64,000 bases of DNA, taken from NCBI RefSeq assembly GCF_007827045.1, contig NZ_RPFW01000007.1:62001-126000 (forward strand). Direction: 5' to 3'. Below the pieces are notes generated by a model that saw only the letters and a list, made by a program, of their open reading frames with translations, did no database searches and was not told the DNA's origin. Source of the stretch: Trebonia kvetii (GTDB taxonomy: Bacteria; Actinomycetota; Actinomycetes; Streptosporangiales; Streptosporangiaceae). This document shows positions 10,316 through 18,223 of this stretch, one piece after another. Every line of letters begins with the position of its first letter. Within the stretch, counting starts at the first letter, position 1. The translations under genes and the position numbers were made by a program.

Positions 10316-10867
10316 CCGGCCGATCGCGTTGATCACTCTGCTGACGTCGTCTGGTGTCGCTCTTGTGATTCGCGGGGTCTGCTGTGACTCCGTGGCGGCC
10401 TGCGGGTCTGGCGGCTGGAGTTCGCGCAGCGAGCGGGCGGCGATAGTGAACTCGTGCTTGGCGCCGGCCAGTTCCCAGCCGAGCGAGCGGTAGATCGGCA
10501 CCGTGGCGGGATACAGGGCGGACAGCGGATAGCCGCGATCGGCGATCAGGCCGAGCAGTTCGGTCATCAGCTGGCGGCCGATGCCCATGCCCCGGTGCTC
10601 GGGCGCCACCTTGACCGAGGCCACGCCGGCGCAGTCGACCGGGTTGCCGAGCCAGTACTGCCGCATGTCGTGCAGCATGGCGGCGCCCGCGGGCACTCCC
10701 CCGGCAAACGCGCCGAGGAACAGGCCCTCGCTGGCCCGGAGCCTGGCCACGCGCAGCCAGCCCTCCTTCTGCTGTGTCGAGTAGACGCCGAAGGCACGCT
10801 GTCCCAGGTCTAGCTGCGCGTCGAAGTCGTCGTCCGGGGTGATGGGGCGTATCTCTACGTCAGTCAC
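9641..10867 (-). CDS. Eis-like GNAT N-acetyltransferase
   Basis: The roughly 408-residue protein has the layout of Eis, the multi-acetylating aminoglycoside/protein acetyltransferase of mycobacteria. It has an N-terminal GNAT domain with acetyl-CoA loop VAPEHRGMGIGRQL, a second degenerate GNAT domain, and an SCP2-like C-terminal domain ending in Phe, whose carboxylate is the catalytic base in Eis. The GTG at 10867 is chosen because a TAGGCT box lies 8 nt upstream, as at other leaderless starts here; a TTG three codons earlier is possible. Its 3' part lies opposite the tail of the GntR frame. Confidence 0.85.
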   Translation of the reverse strand: MTDVEIRPITPDDDFDAQLDLGQRAFGVYSTQQKEGWLRVARLRASEGLFLGAFAGGVPAGAAMLHDMRQYWLGNPVDCAGVASVKVAPEHRGMGIGRQLMTELLGLIADRGYPLSALYPATVPIYRSLGWELAGAKHEFTIAARSLRELQPPDPQAATESQQTPRITRATPDDVSRVINAIGRSHLAARDAGPITWDEGPARQWLERPDLYAYLAAGVEEGDGFAAYRWAGGDTRELWVERVHATTPQALRALWSVIASNASVTRTVRGWTAPGDPFWWLTAERDATISRRAMWMLRVVDVPAAIAARGFPPGVSASVPMRTNDWARPANAGRWLLTVADGKGTMIPNGSLSSPDPLTLGPRGIAALYAGVSVATLHMSGLASGGTPEAGAQLDAAFAATPFMVDDF

Positions 10868-10892
10868 GGCGCCCAAGCCTATGACACGGCGT

Positions 10893-10917
10893 TTAAATTG
10901 AGCGTTCGTTCATTTTC
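10893..10917. promoter_or_regulatory. TetR operator-like site before the TetR gene
   Basis: An imperfect palindrome centred on GCGTTCG lies 18 bp before the TetR start. Aligned with the perfect palindrome at 13437-13462 it matches at about 18 of 25 positions, including CGTTCG and ATTTTC. Autoregulation by the TetR protein is inferred. Confidence 0.6.
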
Positions 10918-10935
10918 CGGTGGTACGCTGGGACG

Positions 10936-11619
10936 ATGACCGCTGCCACCTCAGGCACCTCGGGCACGTCGGGCACCTCGGGCACCCCGGGCACGTCAGG
11001 GCGCCGGCGCGGGCGGCCGCCGAAGTCGGACGCGGCCGACACCAAGGAACTGCTGCTACAGGCGGCCCTGGCGCTGTTCGCGGAGAAGGGCTTCGAGGGA
11101 ACGTCGGTCCGCGACATCGCCCGCTCAGTCGGGCTGAGCGAGAGCGTGCTCTACGCGCACTTCGACAGCAAGCGGGCGATCTTCGACGCGGTCTTCGCCA
11201 GGCTCGGACCGCTGAGCGCCACCGCGGCGCTCGGCGACCTGCTGGCGGACGCGGACGCCGATCCGCCAGGCTTCCTGCGGTCGCTCATCGAACGCCTCAT
11301 GACGGAGTGGTCCTCCCCCGCCGCCCGCCAGCTCATCAGCCTGATGTCGCACGACAACATGCTGCACTCGACCCAGCTGCGCGAGGGGATCACGGCCTCG
11401 CTCGGCGGTCTCGCCGAGGTCTTCGCGCGCTGGATGGCCGACGGACGGGTGGATCCGGGCCTCGGGTCGCCCGCTGACCTCGCCTACGCGCTGATCGCCC
11501 CGGTGGCGCTGGCCCGGGTGCTTTGGCTGCACGACGGGGCGACGCCGCAGGAGATCCAGGCAGCACGCGAACAGGCCGCCCGTCACGGCGACCTGTTCAT
11601 CAGTGCGGTGTTCCGCTAG
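10936..11619 (+). CDS. TetR/AcrR-family regulator with Thr-Ser-Gly repeat leader
   Basis: The 227-residue repressor has an N-terminal helix-turn-helix at about residues 36-82 (TSVRDIARSVGLSESVLYAHFDSK) and a C-terminal ligand domain. Residues 5-22 are a Thr-Ser-Gly tandem repeat encoded by 9-bp units, followed by the basic RRRGRPPK. A TACGCT box exactly 6 nt before the ATG suggests a leaderless transcript. It is tail-to-tail with a DHA2 exporter whose promoter carries a related palindrome, so it is probably the repressor of that exporter and of itself. Confidence 0.92.
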   Translation: MTAATSGTSGTSGTSGTPGTSGRRRGRPPKSDAADTKELLLQAALALFAEKGFEGTSVRDIARSVGLSESVLYAHFDSKRAIFDAVFARLGPLSATAALGDLLADADADPPGFLRSLIERLMTEWSSPAARQLISLMSHDNMLHSTQLREGITASLGGLAEVFARWMADGRVDPGLGSPADLAYALIAPVALARVLWLHDGATPQEIQAAREQAARHGDLFISAVFR

Positions 11620-11636
11620 GTGCTGTTGCTCGCGTG

Positions 11637-13391
11637 CTAGGCGCCGCCGGCCATCGTGTCGGCGGTGTCGAGGCGGACCTTAGGCAGCCGGCTGGCCAGG
11701 ACCAGGGCGAGCGCGAACACGGCCACCTGCCACCACAGGGTGCTGCGCATCGACTGGGTGAAGTCGTCGAGCCTGGCGGCGGGCACCGCGTGGCCGTCGA
11801 TGGCCTGTGCCACCGCGGTCTTAACCGCGGCGGGGGCGGGGCTTGCCGCGAGCTGCCGCTGCGTCTGCTGGCAGACGGCGGGTGTCGCCGACGGGTCGGT
11901 GGAGTGCGCGCGGGCGGAGAAGCAGGCGTCGAACTTCGCCACAATGACCGGCTGCTGCTGCTCGGGCACGCCGGCCACGGTGAGCTCGTTGCGTAGCTGC
12001 GGGACGGCGGACGCCGACGAAGTGCTGGCGTTGGTGCCGAGCAGCCCGAAGAAGATCACGCCGACCACCGCGATACCGAGCGCCGCGCCGACCTGCTGCA
12101 CGGTCGCCAGCGCGCCTGAGGCCGCGCCCGAGTCCTTGGCGGTGATGCCGGCCAGCACCACGCTGGTGACCGGGGCGATAAAGAAGCCGCCGCCGAGCCC
12201 GGCCACGAACATCGGGGCGAGCAGCTGCCAGCCCTGCAGGCCGGTGCCCGCCCCGTCCATGACGGCGATGACGCCGAGCTGCCCGATGATCATCAGCGCG
12301 CAGCCGACGATGAGCACCCGGGTGCCGAGCCGCCTGGTGACGGCGGCGGAGCGGGCCGAGCCGATGGCGAGCGCGACGGCGAAGCCGAGGGTGACCGCGC
12401 CGGCCTTGACCGGGCTGTAGCCGAGCCCGGCCCGCAGGGTGAGCAGCAAGATCATGAAGAACGACGGGATGCCGGTGAAGAACACCAGGCAGACGATGAG
12501 CCCGACGGTGAACGGCCGCAGCCGGAACAGCGTGGTGTCGATCAGCGGTCCCGCGTCCTGATCTGTCCGCCGCCGCTCGTAGAGCGCGAACGCCACCAGC
12601 ACGAACGGGCTGACCGCGAGGCAGGCGAACGACCAGGCGGGCCAGCCCTGGTCGCGGCCGATCACCAGCGGCAGCACGAGCAGGAACAGGCCGGTGCCGA
12701 GCAGAGCGGCACCGGGCAGGTCGATGCGGCGGTGGCCGTCCTGCCGCGATTCGGGGATCATGAAAGCGCCGAGGGCGAGCGCGGCGAGGCCGATGGGCAC
12801 GTTGACGAAGAAGATCGAGCGCCAGCTCCAGCCCGCGATGTTCAGGTCGATCAGGCCGCCGCCGGTGACCGGGCCGAGAATGGTCGCCAGGCCGATGGTG
12901 GCGCCGTACAGGCCGATCGCCCTAGTCCGCTGGTCCTTGCGGAACACGACCTGAATGATGCTCAGCACCTGCGGGAACATCAGCCCGGAGCACATGCCCT
13001 GCACCACGCGGGCGACGATCAGCGTGAGCGCGTCCGGCGCCGCGCCGCAGGCCGCCGAGGCGATGGTGAAGCCCGCCATGCCCCACAGGAACATCCGCTT
13101 GCGGCCGTAGCTGCTGCCGAGGCTGCCGCCGGTGACCAGGACGCACGCGAAGGCGAGCATGTAGCCGGCCACTACCAGCTGAATCTCGCCGAACGAGCTG
13201 TGCAGCGACGCCTGGATCGACGGGACGCCGACCATCGTGATCGTCGTGTCAAGCAGCTGCATGAAAACCGCGGTCAGGATGATCGCGAGCACCGCCCACG
13301 GGCTCGCGCCGGTCCGCCGCTCGCCGGTGTTCGCGGTCGCCGGGTGGTTCGCCGTCTGGCCCGTCCGCGCCGGCTGGAAGTGAGCGTCCAT
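11637..13391 (-). CDS. MFS drug exporter, DHA2 (14-TMS) family
   Basis: The 584-residue proton-driven exporter has about 14 hydrophobic segments, motif A in the GGSLGSSYGRKRMF loop, and antiporter motif C-like GATIGLATILGPVTGGGL. Between the last two segments is a roughly 90-residue extracellular loop with two Cys. The ATG at 13391 is preferred because GGAGG precedes it, itself overlapping an upstream ATG at 13403. Regulation by the convergent TetR gene is likely from the operator palindrome upstream. The substrate is unknown. Confidence 0.9.
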   Translation of the reverse strand: MDAHFQPARTGQTANHPATANTGERRTGASPWAVLAIILTAVFMQLLDTTITMVGVPSIQASLHSSFGEIQLVVAGYMLAFACVLVTGGSLGSSYGRKRMFLWGMAGFTIASAACGAAPDALTLIVARVVQGMCSGLMFPQVLSIIQVVFRKDQRTRAIGLYGATIGLATILGPVTGGGLIDLNIAGWSWRSIFFVNVPIGLAALALGAFMIPESRQDGHRRIDLPGAALLGTGLFLLVLPLVIGRDQGWPAWSFACLAVSPFVLVAFALYERRRTDQDAGPLIDTTLFRLRPFTVGLIVCLVFFTGIPSFFMILLLTLRAGLGYSPVKAGAVTLGFAVALAIGSARSAAVTRRLGTRVLIVGCALMIIGQLGVIAVMDGAGTGLQGWQLLAPMFVAGLGGGFFIAPVTSVVLAGITAKDSGAASGALATVQQVGAALGIAVVGVIFFGLLGTNASTSSASAVPQLRNELTVAGVPEQQQPVIVAKFDACFSARAHSTDPSATPAVCQQTQRQLAASPAPAAVKTAVAQAIDGHAVPAARLDDFTQSMRSTLWWQVAVFALALVLASRLPKVRLDTADTMAGGA

Positions 13392-13436
13392 GGTGTCCTC
13401 CATCGCTCCGTAAGCTGCGTAAGCTCTGTGATTTCA

Positions 13437-13462
13437 AAAATAATCGATCGTTCGATTATTTT
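13437..13462. promoter_or_regulatory. Perfect 26-bp palindrome, TetR operator candidate
   Basis: AAAATAATCGA and TCGATTATTTT form 11-bp perfect arms around a TCGT spacer, 45 bp upstream of the exporter start. Such an AT-rich palindrome stands out in this GC-rich DNA and shares its core with the site before the TetR gene. Confidence 0.8.
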
Positions 13463-13492
13463 CAAGAGCCAAGTGCCCCGAAACCTGGAGGA

Positions 13493-13530
13493 GCAACAAA
13501 ACGCCCCTGAGGCGAGGCCTCAGGGGCGTT
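13493..13530 (-). terminator. Rho-independent terminator of the pdxT-yebC operon
   Basis: Arms of 14 bp (AACGCCCCTGAGGC and its exact complement) with a 3-nt loop are followed on the minus strand by TTTTGTT. It lies 26 bp after the yebC stop, so it ends that transcript. Confidence 0.92.
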
Positions 13531-13555
13531 GAGCAGCGGAAGGGAGTAACGGAAG

Positions 13556-14308
13556 CTAGCCGAGCTTCTCCATGATGTCGTCGCTGACGTTGTAGTTCGC
13601 GTACACGTCCTGCACGTCGTCGGAGTCCTCGAGTGCGTCGATCATCTTGAGAACCTTGCGTGCCTGGTCCTCGTCGAGATCGATCTCGGAGCTGGGCAGG
13701 AACGCCATGTCGGCCGACTCGTAGTCGATGCCCGCGTCCTGCAGCGCCTTGCGGACCGCCACCAGGTCGGTCGCCTCGGAGATGACCTCGAAGCTCTCGC
13801 CGAGGTCATTGACCTCTTCCGCGCCCGCGTCGAGAACCGCGAGCAGGACGTCGTCCTCGGCCATGTCCTTCGTCTTGCTGACGATGATGACGCCCTTGCG
13901 GTTGAACAGGTACGAGACCGAGCCCGGGTCGGCCATCCGGCCGCCGTTGCGGGTGAACGCGACGCGCACGTCGGAGGCGGCGCGATTGCGGTTGTCGGTC
14001 AGGCACTCCACCAGCACCGCGACGCCGCCGGGACCGTAGCCCTCGTAGGTGATGTTCTCGTACTGCGCGCCGCCGGCCTCCTGGCCGGAGCCGCGCTTGA
14101 CCGCGCGGTCGATGTTGTCGTTGGGAACCGACGACTTCTTGGCCTTCTGGATCGCGTCATAGAGCGTCGGATTGCCGGCCGGGTCGCCGCCACCAGTGCG
14201 GGCGGCCACCTCGACGTTCTTGATCAGCTTGGCGAACAGCTTGCCGCGCTTAGCGTCGACCACCGCCTTCTTATGCTTGGTGGTGGCCCATTTGGAGTGG
14301 CCGCTCAT
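13556..14308 (-). CDS. yebC: YebC/TACO1-family protein
   Basis: The 250-residue protein opens with MSGHSKWATTKHKK, the family hallmark, and has the normal length. Members have been described as transcriptional regulators and, more recently, as ribosome-acting translation factors that relieve stalling. The ATG overlaps the pdxT stop (ATGA), showing tight coupling to the vitamin B6 genes. In many actinobacteria ruvC follows directly; here about 11 kb of other genes intervene and a strong terminator closes the operon. Confidence 0.96.
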   Translation of the reverse strand: MSGHSKWATTKHKKAVVDAKRGKLFAKLIKNVEVAARTGGGDPAGNPTLYDAIQKAKKSSVPNDNIDRAVKRGSGQEAGGAQYENITYEGYGPGGVAVLVECLTDNRNRAASDVRVAFTRNGGRMADPGSVSYLFNRKGVIIVSKTKDMAEDDVLLAVLDAGAEEVNDLGESFEVISEATDLVAVRKALQDAGIDYESADMAFLPSSEIDLDEDQARKVLKMIDALEDSDDVQDVYANYNVSDDIMEKLG

Positions 14309-14931
14309 GACGTTCCCTTCACCATCTTGACGAAAAACTCGTGGATCCGCGTGTCCGGGGTCAACTCCGGGTGGAAAGCCGTCGCGAGAAGCGAGCCCTG
14401 CCGGACGGCGACGATCCTACCGTTATCCTCGCCGAGGACGGTTACTTCCGCTCCCGCGCGTTCCACCCAGGGCGCGCGGATGAATACCGCGTGGAATGGC
14501 GTGCCGTGCTCGCCGTCCCCGCTGTCCTGGCCGTCCCCGCTGTCCTCGCCGTTGAGGCGGAGGGTGACCTCGCGCTCGAAGGAGTCCACCTGTCGGCCGA
14601 AGGCGTTGCGGCGGGCGGTCATGTCGATGCCGCCGAACGTCTGCTGGCCCTCGGCCCCGTCCACGAGGCGGTCGGCGAGCATGATCAGGCCCGCGCAGGA
14701 GCCGAAGGCGGGCATGCCGCTGGCGATCAGCTTGCGCAGCGGGTCCATCAGCTCGAACGCGGTGGCGAGCTTCCACAGCGTGGTCGACTCACCGCCGGGG
14801 ATGACCAGGCCGTCCACGGCCTCGATCTCGGCCAGGCGGCGGACCGGCGTGGCGGTCGCGCCCGCCTCACCGAGCGCCCGCATGTGCTCCCGGACATCGC
14901 CCTGCAGGGCGAGTACACCAATGACCGGCAA
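14305..14931 (-). CDS. pdxT: Pyridoxal 5'-phosphate synthase glutaminase subunit PdxT
   Basis: PdxT hydrolyses glutamine and feeds ammonia to PdxS for pyridoxal phosphate synthesis. The 208-residue protein has the class I glutaminase triad: Cys79 in FGSCAGL, and His187 and Glu189 in FHPEL. It begins PVIGVLALQGDVREH with a TTG start at 14931; GGAGG lies 8 nt upstream and no better start is present. Residues about 128-143 are an acidic Asp-Ser-Gly-Asp-Gly repeat inserted between strands, encoded by an 18-bp tandem repeat. It sits between pdxS and yebC. Confidence 0.95.
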   Translation of the reverse strand: MPVIGVLALQGDVREHMRALGEAGATATPVRRLAEIEAVDGLVIPGGESTTLWKLATAFELMDPLRKLIASGMPAFGSCAGLIMLADRLVDGAEGQQTFGGIDMTARRNAFGRQVDSFEREVTLRLNGEDSGDGQDSGDGEHGTPFHAVFIRAPWVERAGAEVTVLGEDNGRIVAVRQGSLLATAFHPELTPDTRIHEFFVKMVKGTS

Positions 14932-14954
14932 GTCGGATTCCTCCCCATAGCCGC

Positions 14955-15010
14955 TGCACCGAGGGCGCGCGTCAGCGCCGCCCGGTGCAGAGGATTTGGT
15001 TGTTATAACA
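14955..15010 (-). promoter_or_regulatory. Hairpin and TGTTATAACA palindrome upstream of pdxT
   Basis: CTGCACCG/CGGTGCAG arms enclose a second small stem at about 14955-14990, and the perfect AT-rich palindrome TGTTATAACA lies at 15001-15010. The latter could be a -10 region or an operator for a pdxT-yebC transcript separate from pdxS. The function is inferred from position only. Confidence 0.4.
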
Positions 15011-15044
15011 CGCTATCCGCGCGGCATCTTCCCGTGGAATGAGC

Positions 15045-15083
15045 GTGGACCACCTGCGGCGACATGCGCCGCGGATGGTCCAC
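15045..15083 (-). terminator. Stem-loop after pdxS
   Basis: A 17-bp stem with two wobble pairs (GTGGACCACCTGCGGCG against its partner) and a 5-nt loop begins 22 bp past the pdxS stop. No T-tract follows on the minus strand, so it may be a processing or attenuating hairpin rather than a strong terminator. Confidence 0.6.
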
Positions 15084-15104
15084 GATCGGGTAAGGGCGAA
15101 CGCC

Positions 15105-16034
15105 TTACCAGCCGCGGGAGGCGTAGTGCTGGTCGGCGGGCAGCGTGTCGATGTTGATGCCCACCATCGCCTCGCCGAGGCCGCGGGAGACCTTGGCGAT
15201 GACGTCGGGGTCGTCGTGGAACGTGGTCGCCTTGACGATGGCGGCGGCGCGCTTGGCCGGGTCGCCCGACTTGAAGATTCCGGAGCCGACGAAGACGCCC
15301 TCGGCACCGAGCTGCATCATCATCGCCGCGTCGGCCGGGGTGGCGATGCCGCCCGCGGTGAACAGGACGACGGGCAGCTTGCCTGCCTTGGCCACCTCGG
15401 CGACAAGCTCATACGGCGCCTGGAGTTCCTTGGCAGCGGTGAACAGCTCCTCGGGGGGCAGGCCCTGCAGGCGGCGGATGCCCTGGCTCAGCGAGCGCAT
15501 GTGCCTCGTGGCCTCGACCACGTTGCCGGTGCCCGCCTCGCCCTTGGAACGGATCATCGCGGCGCCCTCGGCGATCCGGCGCAGCGCCTCGCCCAGGTTG
15601 GTCGCGCCGCAGACGAAGGGCACGGTGAACTTCCACTTGTCGATATGGTGCGCCTCGTCGGCGGGGGTGAGCACCTCGGACTCGTCGATGTAGTCGACGC
15701 CGAGGGACTGCAGCACCTGGGCCTCGACGAAGTGGCCGATCCTGGCCTTGGCCATGACGGGGATGGACACGGCGCCGATGATGCCCTCGATCATGTCCGG
15801 GTCGCTCATCCGGGCGATGCCGCCCTGGGCGCGGATGTCCGCGGGGACCCGCTCGAGCGCCATCACCGCGACGGCGCCGGCGTCCTCGGCTATCTTGGCC
15901 TGCTCCGGCGTCACCACGTCCATGATCACGCCGCCCTTGAGCATCTCCGCCATGCCGCGCTTGACCCGCGCGGTGCCCGTTGCGGGCTGGGAGCCGGTGG
16001 TCGTGCCGTCAGTCTGGACGTCGGCGGTGGACAC
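15105..16034 (-). CDS. pdxS: Pyridoxal 5'-phosphate synthase lyase subunit PdxS
   Basis: PdxS makes pyridoxal phosphate from ribose 5-phosphate, glyceraldehyde 3-phosphate and ammonia. The 309-residue TIM barrel is of family length. Recognisable segments are VKRGMAEMLKGGVIMDVV, PVMAKARIGHFVEAQ with an active-site lysine, and FVCGATNLGEALRRI. The GTG at 16034 is taken because AGGAGG lies 6 nt upstream and the N-terminus then has a normal short Thr-rich leader. pdxT follows 174 bp downstream on the same strand. Confidence 0.97.
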   Translation of the reverse strand: MSTADVQTDGTTTGSQPATGTARVKRGMAEMLKGGVIMDVVTPEQAKIAEDAGAVAVMALERVPADIRAQGGIARMSDPDMIEGIIGAVSIPVMAKARIGHFVEAQVLQSLGVDYIDESEVLTPADEAHHIDKWKFTVPFVCGATNLGEALRRIAEGAAMIRSKGEAGTGNVVEATRHMRSLSQGIRRLQGLPPEELFTAAKELQAPYELVAEVAKAGKLPVVLFTAGGIATPADAAMMMQLGAEGVFVGSGIFKSGDPAKRAAAIVKATTFHDDPDVIAKVSRGLGEAMVGINIDTLPADQHYASRGW

Positions 16035-16176
16035 TGTGAACCTCCTGGTACGGGATGCACGTCCGCTCGCCACGGTCAGCGGCGACGCTCGCGAGCGTCG
16101 CGCGGTGGCGCGGACGGCTTGATCCTCTCCATGGTATGCCGTTACAACGCCGCAGGCTGCGCGCCAGGACCAGCGC

Positions 16177-16253
16177 GAGCCAATTGGGAAATTGGCTCGT
16201 GTGCTTGGGGCGCCCGACGGCAAACCGCCACCGGATCGGGCGCCAAGCACACG
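16177..16253. other. Two adjacent stem-loops between the LemA-like gene and pdxS
   Basis: GAGCCAATT/AATTGGCTC (16177-16198) is followed at once by a longer stem (16198-16253) whose arms GTGTGCTTGG..CGCCCGA match with a 2-nt bulge. They lie 68 bp after the LemA-like stop and 140 bp before the pdxS start. They may end the upstream transcript; no clear T-tract is seen. Confidence 0.5.
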
Positions 16254-16320
16254 TGCACGCCCAGGGGGGCGAGCCCCGTACCCTCGTGGCAGCGCAGGAA
16301 CCCGTTATGAGTGGCGGTGG

Positions 16321-17061
16321 TTATCCGTCGCCGTCGGTGAGTGTGTCGTCCATGTCGAAGAACTCGGGCTGCTTCGCGCTACCGGACAGCCGGAGCACGC
16401 GGGCGAGCGGGCGGCGGCGGGCGTCGATGGTGCGGCCGGCGACATCGTTGTAGAACTTGCGGGCGATGAAGACCTGGCGCGCGGCCTTCTCCACCTCGTC
16501 GAACAGCTCCTCGGCGCCTTCCTCCTCCGGAGGGCCGTCCTCCTGCGGTATGGCACGCACCGGCCCCGCGCTCGCCGCCATGGCGCCCGGCTGAGCGGCG
16601 CCGGCCGCGGTGCCGGCGCCCTGCCGGGCGGCGGCGCCCGCGGCGGCCGCCGCCGTGGCTGCCATGGCCGCCGTGCCGTCGCGCGTGCCGTCGCGGTGGC
16701 CGGGAGCGCGATCGCCCGCGCCGGGCGAGCCGTCCTCGAGTTCGGCGCTGTCGCGCTGCTCGCCGAGGGTTGCGCGCAGCGCCCGGGTCAGGTCGCTCTC
16801 CGCCAGGTCGCGCTCGGCGGGGTTGGCCAGCCTTGCCCGGCGCACCGCGTCGGCGAGCAGCAGCGATGTGGCCGGGTCGACCAGTCCAGACGAGGCGAGG
16901 TCAGAGGCCGCCGAGGCGCGCCTGACCAGGGCGAGGTCGAGCGCGGTGCGTGCTGCCTCCACCCGGTTGTGCAGCCGGTCGAGGCGGCTGGCCCGCCAGG
17001 AGATGTAGAAGCTCCACAGCACCAGGGCGAGGATGGCGAGGACGATGATGGTCCAGGTCAC
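16321..17061 (-). CDS. LemA-like single-span membrane protein
   Basis: The 246-residue protein has one N-terminal membrane helix (TIIVLAILALVLWSFYI) followed by a helical region rich in Ala, Arg and Leu that resembles the LemA fold. Then comes a 70-residue Ala/Gly/Asp low-complexity linker, and a conserved-looking tail with FDEVEKAARQVFIARKFYNDVAGRT, the part most like LemA. A LemA-like or hypothetical gene lies at this place between pimA and pdxS in many actinobacteria. It starts 10 bp after the pimA stop, so it is probably cotranscribed. The function is unknown. Confidence 0.8.
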   Translation of the reverse strand: MTWTIIVLAILALVLWSFYISWRASRLDRLHNRVEAARTALDLALVRRASAASDLASSGLVDPATSLLLADAVRRARLANPAERDLAESDLTRALRATLGEQRDSAELEDGSPGAGDRAPGHRDGTRDGTAAMAATAAAAAGAAARQGAGTAAGAAQPGAMAASAGPVRAIPQEDGPPEEEGAEELFDEVEKAARQVFIARKFYNDVAGRTIDARRRPLARVLRLSGSAKQPEFFDMDDTLTDGDG

Positions 17062-17071
17062 TGGGGCCCCC

Positions 17072-18223
17072 TCACTGGGCGATGCCTACCGTGGTGCGGC
17101 CGAGTACGACGGTCTCGTAGACGCTGACAACGTTGCCCGCGACGATGCCCCAGTCGTAGTCGGCCACCGCGTCGAGCGCGGCGACGGACAGCTCGGCGCG
17201 CCGGGCCGGGTCGTCGAGCAGGCGGCCGGCCGCCTTGGCGAGGTCGTCGGCGTCGCCGGTGGCGAACAGTTCGCCCGCGCGTCCGTCGCGCAGCACGTCG
17301 CGGAACGCGGGGATGTCGCTCGCCACGATCGGCACGCCCGCCGCCATCGCCTCCGCGGTGACGATGCCGAAGGACTCGCCGCCGGTGTTCGGCGAGCAGA
17401 AGACGTCGACGGAGTGCAACAGGCGGACCTTGTCGTCCTCGGACACCTCGCCGAGGAACACCGCGCGGTCGCGGAGCTCCTCGGGAAGCCGTTCGCGCTG
17501 CTCGTCGATGTCACCGTTGCCGGCGATGAGCAGCCGCAGTCCCGGCCGGTCGGCGGCGAGGAGTTCGAAGGCCTGCAGCAGGATCGCCAGGCCCTTGCGC
17601 GACTCCTCCATGCGGCCGAGGAAGCCGATGGCGCCGCCGGTGCCCGGCCAGCCGTCGAAGGGCTCGGCGTGCCGGTAGCGGCGGGTCGCGACCCCGTTCG
17701 GTATCAGCACCGCGTCGCCGCCCAGGTGCTCGACGAAGGTCGACCGCGCCGCCTCGGACACCGCGATCCGCCCGTCGATCTTCTCAAGCGCGGAGCGAAG
17801 CACGGGCTGGCTCGCGAGCAGCCACCGGGATTTGCGCATCGCGGTGTGCACCGTGGCGACGATCGGTCCCGATGCCACCCAGCAGGCCAGCAGCGACAGG
17901 GAGGGCACGGAGGGCTCGTGCACGTGCAGCACGTCGAAGGCGCCGTCGCGCAGCCAGCGGCGGACCCGGTTCGCCGACAGCGGGCCGAACGCGAGCCTGG
18001 CCACCGAGCCGTTGTACGGGACGGGCATCGCCTTGCCGGCGGGGACCACGTAGGGCGGCAACGGCCGGTCCTCGTCCGCTGGCGCGATCACCGAGACCTC
18101 GTGGCCGAGCTCGATCAGCGCCTCGGCCAGGTCCCTGATGTGCTGCTGCACGCCGCCAGGCACGTCCCAGGAGTAGGGACAGGCAATGCCTATCCGCAGC
18201 GGCACCGTCTCCGGTGAGCCCAT
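17072..18223 (-). CDS. pimA: Phosphatidyl-myo-inositol alpha-mannosyltransferase PimA
   Basis: PimA is a GT4 enzyme that transfers mannose from GDP-mannose to phosphatidylinositol at the inner membrane face, the first step to phosphatidylinositol mannosides. The 383-residue protein shows the GT-B N-terminal PYSWDVPGGVQQH loop, HVHEPSVPS, and the C-terminal donor site ESFGIVTAEAMAAG. The ATG at 18223 overlaps the stop of the upstream acyltransferase (TGATG). The order pgsA, acyltransferase, pimA is the classical PIM operon. Confidence 0.93.
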   Translation of the reverse strand: MGSPETVPLRIGIACPYSWDVPGGVQQHIRDLAEALIELGHEVSVIAPADEDRPLPPYVVPAGKAMPVPYNGSVARLAFGPLSANRVRRWLRDGAFDVLHVHEPSVPSLSLLACWVASGPIVATVHTAMRKSRWLLASQPVLRSALEKIDGRIAVSEAARSTFVEHLGGDAVLIPNGVATRRYRHAEPFDGWPGTGGAIGFLGRMEESRKGLAILLQAFELLAADRPGLRLLIAGNGDIDEQRERLPEELRDRAVFLGEVSEDDKVRLLHSVDVFCSPNTGGESFGIVTAEAMAAGVPIVASDIPAFRDVLRDGRAGELFATGDADDLAKAAGRLLDDPARRAELSVAALDAVADYDWGIVAGNVVSVYETVVLGRTTVGIAQ

